Source: Angelakisella sp.
GTDB taxonomy: Bacteria > Bacillota > Clostridia > Oscillospirales > Ruminococcaceae
Assembly (NCBI GenBank): GCA_013316495.1
Contig: WSMP01000080.1
Location: 1 to 7,457 of the forward strand
Direction: 5' to 3'
DNA length: 7,457 nucleotides
Shown here: one piece after another, positions 1 to 5,553 of the stretch
Position numbering within the stretch: position 1 is the first letter of the stretch
Layout of the letters: each line of letters opens with the position of its first letter
Notes under the pieces: model-generated
What the model was told of the DNA's origin: nothing
What the model saw: the letters and a program-made list of their open reading frames with translations, nothing else
Database searches by the model: none
Made by a program: the position numbers and the translations under genes

Positions 1-55
1 GCACCCCACTTGTTAGTAGTATACCATACTTGTCTAACAAATGGGGTGCAGTTCA
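1..55. mobile_element. IS3-family-like miniature inverted-repeat element (left edge cut by window)
   Basis: Positions 1-16 (GCACCCCACTTGTTAG) are the reverse complement of 34-49 (CTAACAAATGGGGTGC) with one mismatch. Inside, 18-22 (AGTAT) pairs with 26-30 (ATACT) around a 3-nt loop. Read on the minus strand from position 55, the end begins TGAACTGCACCCCATTTG and continues TTAGACA. This resembles terminal inverted repeats of IS3-family elements, especially the IS150 group, as I recall them. The other end would need TGAACT just left of position 1, giving about 61 bp in all. The two ends face each other with almost nothing between, and there is no transposase. I infer a MITE-like remnant formed by extreme internal deletion. 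The target duplication cannot be seen. The structure could also fold as a strong hairpin in transcripts arriving from the minus-strand gene ending at 88, but it has no T-tract. Confidence 0.6.
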
Positions 56-87
56 AATCCTCTGGGGGCTGTTTTCTGTTGACTGGT

Positions 88-468
88 TTACGAGGAAATC
101 TTAAAGGGGTCCTCTCCGCTGTATTCCGGGACACTAATGTCAGAAAAAGGATCGCTCCCGCTGTGTTCAGGGATGCTGATGCCGGAGCTGCCGGTTATAT
201 CGCCGCTGGTGATGAAGTGGGTGGTGATGGGAAAAAGGACAAAACCGCAAAAGGCCAGGAAAACCAGAAGGATCACCGCATCCACAAAATTCTTGAGGGC
301 ACGTCGGCCCTGTAAAAGCCGCGCGGCTATCACACGGATCACACCAAACACTATGATGGCTATGATATACGGCAAGATCATCTTTAGAAGAGTGGGGAGG
401 AATACTTTATGCAGCGATTCCTCTATAATCTGCGCAGATACGCTGGTCAGGCCGGGATACCCATTCAT
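88..468 (-). CDS. Small two-helix membrane protein with repeated acidic tail, function unknown
   Basis: I do not recognise this 126-residue protein. Two hydrophobic segments (about residues 26-48 and 62-84) flank a basic loop (RLLQGRRALK). By the positive-inside rule the loop faces the cytoplasm and both termini face outward. The last 30 residues are Ser/Gly/Pro/acid rich and hold two copies of a 14-residue unit, ISxPExSGxDPF. Translation could start at ATG 468 or at TTG 471. The GGAGG site at 480-484 lies 11 nt from the ATG and 8 nt from the TTG, so the choice is open. The gene begins about 20 nt after the glyQS stop with no terminator between them, so it is probably cotranscribed with glyQS. 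The link may be positional only. The IS-like remnant lies 33 nt beyond its stop. Confidence 0.7.
   Translation of the reverse strand: MNGYPGLTSVSAQIIEESLHKVFLPTLLKMILPYIIAIIVFGVIRVIAARLLQGRRALKNFVDAVILLVFLAFCGFVLFPITTHFITSGDITGSSGISIPEHSGSDPFSDISVPEYSGEDPFKISS
97..180 (-). repeat. Two tandem 42-bp units encoding a 14-residue peptide repeat
   Basis: Within the small membrane protein gene, units 139-180 and 97-138 encode ISIPEHSGSDPFSD and ISVPEYSGEDPFKI. The copies have diverged at the DNA level (for example CTGTATTCC against CTGTGTTCA, exactly 42 bp apart on the plus strand). The repeat is therefore not recent and the peptide pattern has been kept. Confidence 0.75.
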
Positions 469-489
469 CAAATAAACACCCTCCCAACA

Positions 490-1866
490 TTAGAACTGAA
501 TCTTCTCCGCGATGTACCCTTCCAGCTGGCTGATGGGCATACGCACCTGGTCCATGGTGTCCCGGTCCCGGACGGTGACGCAGCCGTCGGTTTCGGAATC
601 AAAGTCGTAGGTGATGCACATGGGGGTGCCGATCTCGTCCTGGCGGCGGTAGCGGCGGCCGATGGCGCCAGCGTCGTCGTAGTCCACCATATACTTCTTC
701 GCCAGGTCGGTAAAGATCTTCTGGGCGGGCTCCCGCAGCTTCTTGGAAAGGGGCAGAACGGCGGCCTTATAGGGGGCCAGGGCGGGGTGGAACCGCATCA
801 CGGTGCGGGTATCCCCTCCCTCCAGGGTCTCTTCGTCGTAGGCGTCGCAGAGGAAGGCCAGGGTCACCCGGTCCGCCCCCAGGGAAGGCTCGATGACATA
901 GGGGACGTACTTCTCGTTGGTCTCCGGATCAAAATACTCCATGCTCTTGCCGGAGTGCTCCTGGTGCTGGGTGAGGTCGTAATCGGTGCGGTCGGCGATG
1001 CCCCACAGCTCCCCCCAATCGAAGGGGAAGCGGTACTCAAAGTCGGTGGTGGCCTTGGAGTAGAAGGACAGCTCCTCCGGGGCATGGTCCCGCAGGCGCA
1101 GGTTCTTCTCCTGGAGCCCCAGATCCAAAAGCCACTGGCGGCAGTAGTCCTTCCAGTAGGCGAACCATTCCAGGTCCGTGCCAGGCTTACAGAAGAACTC
1201 CAGCTCCATCTGCTCAAATTCCCGGATGCGGAAGATAAAGTTTCCGGGGGTGATTTCGTTGCGGAAGCTCTTGCCCACCTGGGCCACCCCGAAGGGGACC
1301 TTCTTGCGGCTGGTGCGCTGGATGTTCATAAAGTTTACGAAGATGCCCTGGGCGGTCTCCGGCCGGAGGTAGAGGGTGCTCTTGCTGTCCTCGGTGGTGC
1401 CCTGGAAGGTTTGGAACATCAGGTTAAACTTGCGGATGCCGGTGAAGTTCTCTTTGCCGCAATTGGGGCACCTCACGTGGTGCTCCGCCATAAAGGCCTC
1501 CATCCGGGCAAAATCCCAGCCCTCCGGATTCACGCCGGTCTGCTCCTCAATAAGCTGGTCGGCCCGGTGGCGGGTCTTGCACTCCTTGCAGTCCATCAGG
1601 GGGTCGGAGAAGCCCCCCACATGGCCGGAGGCCACCCAGACCTCCGGGTTCATGAGGATGGCGCTGTCCAAGCCCACGTTGTAGGGGCTTTCCTGGACAA
1701 ACTTCTTCCACCAGGCCCGCTTCACATTGTTTTTGAACTCCACCCCCAAGGGGCCGTAATCCCAGGAGTTGGCAAGCCCGCCGTAGATTTCGCTGCCGGC
1801 GTAGACAAAGCCCCGGCCTTTACAGAGGGCGATGATGGTTTCCATGGTCTTCTGCGAATTTTCCAT
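490..1866 (-). CDS. glyQS: Glycine--tRNA ligase, single-chain dimeric class II type
   Basis: The protein charges tRNA-Gly with glycine using ATP in the cytoplasm. Its 458 residues fit the homodimeric (alpha2) bacterial/eukaryotic-type enzyme, not the alpha2beta2 GlyQ/GlyS form. The N-terminal motif-1 region holds NSWDYGPLGVEFKNNVKRAW (33-52). An inserted zinc-knuckle-like pair follows: CKEC (93-96) and CPNC (133-136). Then come ETAQGIFVNF (170-179), motif 2 with FRNEITPGNFIFRIREFEQM (201-220), and motif 3 GADRVTLAFL (330-339). The C-terminal anticodon-binding domain shows DDAGAIGRRYRRQDEIGTP (397-415). The start is ATG 1866 with GGAGG at 1877-1881, 10 nt upstream. It is transcribed from the promoter at 1908-1936 with only about 35 nt of leader, too short for a T-box. 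The gene is intact. Confidence 0.97.
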   Translation of the reverse strand: MENSQKTMETIIALCKGRGFVYAGSEIYGGLANSWDYGPLGVEFKNNVKRAWWKKFVQESPYNVGLDSAILMNPEVWVASGHVGGFSDPLMDCKECKTRHRADQLIEEQTGVNPEGWDFARMEAFMAEHHVRCPNCGKENFTGIRKFNLMFQTFQGTTEDSKSTLYLRPETAQGIFVNFMNIQRTSRKKVPFGVAQVGKSFRNEITPGNFIFRIREFEQMELEFFCKPGTDLEWFAYWKDYCRQWLLDLGLQEKNLRLRDHAPEELSFYSKATTDFEYRFPFDWGELWGIADRTDYDLTQHQEHSGKSMEYFDPETNEKYVPYVIEPSLGADRVTLAFLCDAYDEETLEGGDTRTVMRFHPALAPYKAAVLPLSKKLREPAQKIFTDLAKKYMVDYDDAGAIGRRYRRQDEIGTPMCITYDFDSETDGCVTVRDRDTMDQVRMPISQLEGYIAEKIQF

Positions 1867-1907
1867 AGGGACAAAACCTCCAAACCAAGTATCATTTTAC
1901 CGCTACT

Positions 1908-1936
1908 ATTGTACTTGTCCCGGCGGGTAAAGTCAA
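1908..1936 (-). promoter_or_regulatory. Sigma-A promoter of glyQS
   Basis: Read on the minus strand, TTGACT (1931-1936) is followed by a 17-bp spacer and TACAAT (1908-1913). This is a near-consensus housekeeping promoter, with predicted transcription start near 1900 and a leader of about 35 nt before glyQS. Confidence 0.85.
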
Positions 1937-1968
1937 GGTGCAAATCCGGGGCGGGGCGCCCGGAGGAT

Positions 1969-1997
1969 TTACAGCGCCCTTGTTTTTATGCTATACT
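1969..1997 (+). promoter_or_regulatory. Extended -10 promoter of the exported-protein gene
   Basis: TGCTATACT at 1989-1997 is an extended -10 element. A weak -35 (TTACAG, 1969-1974) lies 17 bp upstream of TATACT. The promoter sits back to back with the glyQS promoter, with 32 bp between the two -35 boxes, and is correctly placed for the gene starting at 2046. Confidence 0.65.
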
Positions 1998-2045
1998 TTT
2001 CGGGATAAGGCGGCAGTTCCCGCCACAGAAGGGGAGGGAAAGCAA

Positions 2046-2996
2046 ATGGGCAGGGGCACCAGAGGGAAGGCACTCGCTATAAAACCAGTGGGGGCGGTGG
2101 TGCTTGCCGCGGCGCTGCTGCTCCTTTTGGGGCTTTGGGCCGCTCCCCAGGCCATGACCGGCGGCCGCGCCAAGGAGCTGGCAGAAAGGGCCCTGGCGGA
2201 GGACCGCCTTGGGCTGCCGGAGGGCAGCGATTTTTCCGGCGCTGTGTTTACGGTACGGGAGCCCCTCCAGGGCAGCCTTCCAAAAGGGCACTACCTGGTC
2301 TCCGCTACAGAGAAGGGGCTTACCGGCTGGTTTCTCCTCACCGAACAGCCAGGCGGGAAAGGGGACTTTCTCTATCTGGGGCAGTCCTTCAGCGATGAGG
2401 CGGCCTTTTCCATTGCGGATATGGGCGGGGAGTGGGGGGATACCCTCATCGCCAACATCCCCACCACCGGCACCGGCCAAACCGGCCCCTACCACGAAAG
2501 CGCTCTTTACGCCTTGGGAAAAGACGGGCCGCAGGTCCTTTACCGCTCCGGCTTTTTTCTGGAACCGGTTGGCAAAATCGACACCGGCTTCCGGCTCTCC
2601 GCCCCGGAGCGGGGCTTTGTGGTGGTGGAAAATCTCCACACCGGGAAAGCGGACCCTGTGGAGGTGGACATCATCCCCCAGGAGACCCTGGAGGATATAT
2701 ACGCCCGGTCCGGGGAGCAGTGTCCCTTCACCTTCTCCTACGCCGGCGACTGGAACAACTTCCTTTCCCTTGAGCCGGTGGATACCGACGGCGACGGGGT
2801 CTGCGAGCTCCTCGCCTGGGAGAACGCCTTTCTCTCCTCCCCTTTCCTTCCCGGCAGCCTGAATTTCGGCGTCTTTTTCACCCTCCTGAAATACGACCCC
2901 GCCGCCCAGGGGCTATCTGTGGTGGATTCCGGCTTTTGGGCGCGCTACAGCAACGGCGAGACCCTGGAGGAGTACGTGGCGAACCGGTGGAGATAA
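2046..2996 (+). CDS. Predicted exported or membrane-anchored protein of unknown function
   Basis: This 316-residue protein begins with a basic stretch (MGRGTRGKALAIK) followed by a hydrophobic segment (about 14-34), so it is secreted or anchored by its N-terminus. There is no lipobox cysteine, and AAPQA (32-36) could be a signal peptidase site. The remainder is soluble and rich in aromatic and acidic residues. Near the C-terminus, DTDGDG (246-251) followed by CELL resembles the acidic calcium-binding loop seen in FG-GAP/dockerin-like proteins, but one loop is not enough to assign a domain. I recognise no family. The start is ATG 2046, chosen for GGGGAGGG at 2031-2038 with a 7-nt spacer; the frame is open to 1938 but lacks a signal there. 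It stands alone, diverges from glyQS and ends before a strong terminator. Confidence 0.8.
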   Translation: MGRGTRGKALAIKPVGAVVLAAALLLLLGLWAAPQAMTGGRAKELAERALAEDRLGLPEGSDFSGAVFTVREPLQGSLPKGHYLVSATEKGLTGWFLLTEQPGGKGDFLYLGQSFSDEAAFSIADMGGEWGDTLIANIPTTGTGQTGPYHESALYALGKDGPQVLYRSGFFLEPVGKIDTGFRLSAPERGFVVVENLHTGKADPVEVDIIPQETLEDIYARSGEQCPFTFSYAGDWNNFLSLEPVDTDGDGVCELLAWENAFLSSPFLPGSLNFGVFFTLLKYDPAAQGLSVVDSGFWARYSNGETLEEYVANRWR

Positions 2997-3058
2997 ATTT
3001 TTCCGCTGCCTCTTTTGCTGCAAGGACCTCTTCTATAGGAAAGCGGCTGCACAGCTGC

Positions 3059-3096
3059 AAAAAACTGCCCCCGGCGGCCTGCCGGGGGATTTTTAT
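3059..3096. terminator. Bidirectional rho-independent terminator
   Basis: The stem CCCCCGGC (3068-3075) pairs with GCCGGGGG (3081-3088) over a 5-nt loop. On the plus strand it is followed by ATTTTTAT, which serves the exported-protein gene. On the minus strand the six A at 3059-3064 become a T-tract, which serves the antitoxin gene whose stop codon (3093-3095) overlaps the other flank. It lies between convergent genes, as expected for a shared terminator. Confidence 0.85.
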
Positions 3097-3356
3097 CTTG
3101 CAAGTTTATAAAGCATATACTGGTTGAGGCTAACCCCCTCTATCTCGGCTGCCTCCTTCAATTCCCGGTGAAGGCTGCGAGGAATACGAAGGACCAGCTT
3201 GCCGCTGTATCCCTCCAGGTTCCGCTTAAGCTCCTCCAGGGTGATGGTTGTACCGTCATCCATCTCCTCTGCCTCGGCAAGCATAGCGCAATCTATTTCG
3301 TCCGGTTCCTCAACCGGGAGCTGCTTTAGTTTTGCTTCAAACTCTCTTCTCTCCAT
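3093..3356 (-). CDS. Ribbon-helix-helix (HicB/Arc-like) antitoxin
   Basis: The 87-residue protein is probably the antitoxin of the adjacent RelE/ParE-like toxin. Its C-terminal half (51-87, SGKLVLRIPRSLHRELKEAA onward to EGVSLNQYMLYKLAR) fits a ribbon-helix-helix DNA-binding unit: a beta strand LVLRIP, a helix, then SLNQYM starting the second helix. The N-terminal half is highly acidic (for example EEPDEIDCAMLAEAEEMDD) and is likely the part that wraps the toxin. The ATG overlaps the toxin stop by one base (TAATG), and GGAGG sits 8 nt upstream inside the toxin gene, indicating coupled translation. The dimer is expected to bind the palindrome at 3632-3655 and repress its own operon. The family assignment is by pattern only. 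Confidence 0.85.
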   Translation of the reverse strand: MERREFEAKLKQLPVEEPDEIDCAMLAEAEEMDDGTTITLEELKRNLEGYSGKLVLRIPRSLHRELKEAAEIEGVSLNQYMLYKLAR

Positions 3357-3610
3357 TACCGATACCTCCGATACTTGATATTTGTCCTTGTGTCTATCGC
3401 TTCTATAATAATAATCTCCCCGCCGCTGTATGCGAATATGATTCTATAATGGGCGATTTTAAAACGGAACAGGTTCTTTTTAGGATTGATACAAACAATA
3501 TCGCCCTCTAATTCTTTCAACTTCTCCAGGGCACGGGTCAGTTTTTCGCGGGTGTTGGCATCCACACTTGCAAGGTATTTTTGCGGCTGCTTTTTCAATC
3601 GCAGTTCCAT
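3356..3610 (-). CDS. RelE/ParE-superfamily toxin
   Basis: This 84-residue basic protein matches the RelE/ParE fold. Its N-terminal helices are rich in Lys (KLTRALEKLKELEGD), followed by strands NLFRFKIAHYRIIFAY (46-61) and EIIIIEAIDTRTNIKY (65-80), and a basic tail RRYR. In RelE-type toxins the conserved Arg in the HYRIIF strand and the C-terminal Arg/Tyr take part in ribosome-dependent mRNA cleavage. ParE-type members instead poison gyrase, and the sequence alone does not decide between them. The start is ATG 3610 with an AGAAGG site 10 nt upstream. The frame is open to a TTG at 3661, but that codon is the -35 box of the gene's own promoter. The toxin-first order resembles higBA-type modules. 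The module is intact. Confidence 0.88.
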   Translation of the reverse strand: MELRLKKQPQKYLASVDANTREKLTRALEKLKELEGDIVCINPKKNLFRFKIAHYRIIFAYSGGEIIIIEAIDTRTNIKYRRYR

Positions 3611-3631
3611 GGTGTCACATCCTTCTAATTC

Positions 3632-3655
3632 AATAGTATCATATGCAATACTATT
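3632..3655. promoter_or_regulatory. Palindromic operator of the toxin-antitoxin operon
   Basis: AATAGTAT (3632-3639) and ATACTATT (3648-3655) are perfect inverted repeats with an 8-bp centre (CATATGCA). The site fills the space between the -35 and -10 boxes and covers the -10. A bound ribbon-helix-helix antitoxin would block RNA polymerase. The repeat is directly visible; its binding by the antitoxin is inferred. Confidence 0.75.
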
Positions 3656-3661
3656 TGTCAA
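3633..3661 (-). promoter_or_regulatory. Sigma-A promoter of the toxin-antitoxin operon
   Basis: Read on the minus strand, TTGACA (3656-3661) is followed by a 17-bp spacer and TACTAT (3633-3638). The -35 box is perfect. The transcript would start around 3626, only about 15 nt before the toxin ATG, just enough to include the ribosome binding site. Confidence 0.88.
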
Positions 3662-3664
3662 GAT

Positions 3665-3697
3665 GCCCCCGGCAGGCCAATACGGACCGCCGGGGGC
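3665..3697. terminator. GC-rich hairpin between pyrB and the toxin-antitoxin operon
   Basis: GCCCCCGGC (3665-3673) pairs with GCCGGGGGC (3689-3697). The stem extends inward by GGCC/GGaCC with two bulged A residues, leaving a small AATAC loop. The plus-strand side has a weak T-rich flank (CTTTATGCTTT). On the minus strand, where the pyr transcript arrives, only ATCTTG follows, so its efficiency as a pyr terminator is uncertain. It is an inverted copy of the hairpin at 3067-3088 apart from a 10-nt insertion. Confidence 0.55.
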
Positions 3698-3736
3698 CTT
3701 TATGCTTTAGATGCAGTAAATAACGTTGGGCAATCT

Positions 3737-3757
3737 GGCCCCGCCGGGCTTTGTTTT
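3737..3757 (+). terminator. Possible plus-strand terminator downstream of pyrB
   Basis: GGCCC (3737-3741) pairs with GGGCT (3746-3750, one G-T pair) over a CGCC loop and is followed by TTTGTTTTT. It is oriented for plus-strand transcription, so it would stop antisense read-through into pyrB and not the pyr transcript. The stem is short. Confidence 0.35.
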
Positions 3758-3778
3758 TACCACTAGCCCCTCTTCCTC

Positions 3779-4879
3779 TCAGGGGGTATACTCCGCCTCG
3801 CAGTAAAGGCAGCGGTAGCTCTTCCCCTCCGGGCCGGTGGGGAGAAAACGCTGGGGCAGCCCCTGCTCGGTGGTGGTGATGCAGTGGGGGTTTTTACAGA
3901 CCCCGCCGGGGAGGGCGTTCTCCGGGAAATGGGGGCGGCCCTTGTCCGGCTGCGCCTTGCCCTTCCCGCTTTCCTGCAAGAGCTTCAGGATAAGGGCCAT
4001 ACGGATATACCGGCCGTAATAGGCCTGGCGGAAATAGCAGGCGCGGGGGTCCTCATCCACCTGGGGGGCGATTTCGTTGACCCGCGGCAGGGGGTGCATA
4101 ACAATCATATCCCCCCTTGCCAGCTCCATCTTTTCCGGGGTGAGGATGTAGCTGTCCTTCAGGCGCTGGTACTCCTCTTCGCTGGCAAAGCGCTCCCGCT
4201 GGATGCGGGTCATATAGAGGATATCCAGCTCCCCTATGGCCTCCTCCAGGGAGCGGCACTCCCGGCAGGGGATGCCCTTGCCGTCGATGTACCGGGCCTT
4301 CTCCAGGGCGGGGAGGGCCAGCTCCTGGGGAGAGATGAGGACAAACCGCACCCCGTTGTACCGGGACATGGCTTCAATGAGGGAGTGGACGGTGCGCCCG
4401 AATTTCAGGTCCCCGCAAAGGCCGATGGTCAGCCCCTCCAGGCGGCCTTTTTCGTGGCGGATGGTGAGGAGATCGGTGAGGGTCTGGGTGGGATGCCAAT
4501 GGCCCCCGTCCCCCCCGTTGATGATGGGCACCCGCGTGTGATTTGCGGCGATAAGGGGGGCCCCCTCCTTGGGGTGGCGCATGGCGATGATATCGGCGTA
4601 GGCGCCGACCACCGCAATGGTATCCGCCACGCTCTCCCCCTTCCGGGCGGAGCTGGAGGAGGAATCGGAGAAGCCCAGCACCTGGCCCCCCAGGCCCAGC
4701 ATGGCCGATTCAAAGCTGAGGCGGGTGCGGGTGGAAGGCTCAAAGAAGAGGGTGGCCAGGATCTTGTTTTGGCAGGCGTTTTGGTAGTCTTCCGGGTTTT
4801 CCATAATGGCGTCGGCGGTGGCAATAAGCTGGTCAATCTCCTTCACCGACAGATCCAGGATGTTCAGCAGATGGTGCAT
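3779..4879 (-). CDS. pyrB: Aspartate carbamoyltransferase with fused PyrI-like zinc domain
   Basis: This enzyme joins carbamoyl phosphate and aspartate into carbamoyl-aspartate, the committed step of pyrimidine synthesis. Catalytic signatures are complete: PSTRTR (48-53), the mobile-loop Lys80 in SSARKGES, MRHP (100-103), HPTQT (129-133), GDLKFGRTVHS (156-166), YMTRIQRER (222-230) and HPLPR (262-266). The catalytic chain ends near residue 303. After a hydrophilic linker, residues 327-366 hold Cys328, Cys333, Cys357 and Cys360 with spacing C-x4-C-x23-C-x2-C. This is identical to the zinc site of E. coli PyrI, and flanking residues also match (CKNPHCI, CLYCEAEY). The allosteric nucleotide domain of PyrI is missing. 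Total length is 366 residues, about 60 above a plain PyrB. GGAGG-rich sequence precedes ATG 4879, and the pyrE stop is 15 nt upstream. It is the last gene of the operon. Confidence 0.96.
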   Translation of the reverse strand: MHHLLNILDLSVKEIDQLIATADAIMENPEDYQNACQNKILATLFFEPSTRTRLSFESAMLGLGGQVLGFSDSSSSSARKGESVADTIAVVGAYADIIAMRHPKEGAPLIAANHTRVPIINGGDGGHWHPTQTLTDLLTIRHEKGRLEGLTIGLCGDLKFGRTVHSLIEAMSRYNGVRFVLISPQELALPALEKARYIDGKGIPCRECRSLEEAIGELDILYMTRIQRERFASEEEYQRLKDSYILTPEKMELARGDMIVMHPLPRVNEIAPQVDEDPRACYFRQAYYGRYIRMALILKLLQESGKGKAQPDKGRPHFPENALPGGVCKNPHCITTTEQGLPQRFLPTGPEGKSYRCLYCEAEYTP

Positions 4880-4894
4880 GGTGTCCCCTCCCTT

Positions 4895-5536
4895 TTACTT
4901 GCCGATCCAGCTTTCGTCGCTGGGGTTATTCCGGAAAGCGATAAGCCGGGCCACATCCTCCGGGCGGATGTAGTTTTCTTCGGCGGCAATTTGGGCGATG
5001 ACGTCAAAGTTTGTAAGGCTGTGGTTTTCCACCCCGGCCTCCGCCAGCCGGCGCAGCCCCCTCTCCATCCCGTAGGTGAAGATGCTGGCGATGCCCAGCA
5101 CCTGGGCCCCCGCCTCCTGCAGGACCTTCACCACCTCAATAACGCTGCCCCCGGTGGAGATAAGGTCCTCCACCACCACCACCTTCTGCCCCGGCTCCAG
5201 GCGGCCTTCAATCTGGTTCTGGCGGCCGTGGTCCTTGGCGCCGCTTCGGACATACCCCATTGGCAGGCCCATAAGGTGGGCGGTGATGGCGGCGTGGGCG
5301 ATGCCGGCGGTGGAGGTACCCATCAGAACCTCCGCCTGGGGGTAGTGGGCGCGGATCAGCTCCGCCAGACCCTTTTCCACATCCAGCCGCACCGCCGGGT
5401 TCGAAAGGGTTAGGCGGTTATCGCAGTACACCGGGCTTTTGATGCCGCTGGCCCAGGTGAAGGGCTGGTCCGGGCGGAAGAAGACCGCCTGGATGGAGAG
5501 CAGGTCCTTTGCAATGGTTTTCTGTAAATCTGTCAT
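4895..5536 (-). CDS. pyrE: Orotate phosphoribosyltransferase
   Basis: The protein transfers the phosphoribosyl group of PRPP to orotate, giving OMP in the cytoplasm. At 213 residues it has the usual length of the Bacillus-type enzyme. The PRPP-binding motif VVVVEDLISTGGS spans 119-131. The flexible catalytic loop YVRSGAKDHGRQNQIEG (95-111) carries the expected Lys, His and Arg. GTSTAGIAHAA (73-83) and ASGIKSPVYCDNR (29-41) are further family signatures. The start is ATG 5536, with GGAGG at 5546-5550 and a 9-nt spacer. It follows pyrF by 17 nt and precedes pyrB by 15 nt, so it is part of the same transcript. Active as a dimer in the family. Nothing unusual. Confidence 0.97.
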   Translation of the reverse strand: MTDLQKTIAKDLLSIQAVFFRPDQPFTWASGIKSPVYCDNRLTLSNPAVRLDVEKGLAELIRAHYPQAEVLMGTSTAGIAHAAITAHLMGLPMGYVRSGAKDHGRQNQIEGRLEPGQKVVVVEDLISTGGSVIEVVKVLQEAGAQVLGIASIFTYGMERGLRRLAEAGVENHSLTNFDVIAQIAAEENYIRPEDVARLIAFRNNPSDESWIGK

Positions 5537-5553
5537 GCTTTTTTACCTCCTGT

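Noticed and set aside
40..70. tRNA-like T-loop string GTTCAAATCC after the palindrome
   Set aside because: The flanking bases do not form a T-stem and there is no acceptor or anticodon arm. The string is explained by the TTCA end of the IS-like repeat plus flank.
1946..1963. Short GC hairpin (CCGGG/CCCGG) between the divergent promoters
   Set aside because: The stem is only 5 bp in GC-rich DNA, so it may arise by chance. No matching regulator site was recognised.
1938..2045. Longer N-terminus (36 residues) for the exported protein
   Set aside because: The extension would lie upstream of and across the promoter and ribosome binding site, and would bury the signal segment. ATG 2046 has the good Shine-Dalgarno.
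409..2082. Plus-strand open frame of 557 codons across glyQS
   Set aside because: It is antisense to a complete glycyl-tRNA synthetase with all motifs. The frame is open because of GC-rich codon bias and has no recognisable protein signature.
3611..3661. TTG 3661 as start of the toxin
   Set aside because: This TTG is the first codon-sized part of the TTGACA -35 box and the extra 17 residues come from the promoter/operator. ATG 3610 has a proper ribosome binding site.
3884..5413. Plus-strand open frame of 509 codons across pyrB and pyrE
   Set aside because: It is antisense to two intact conserved enzymes; an open frame by codon bias, low-complexity product, no supporting start signals.
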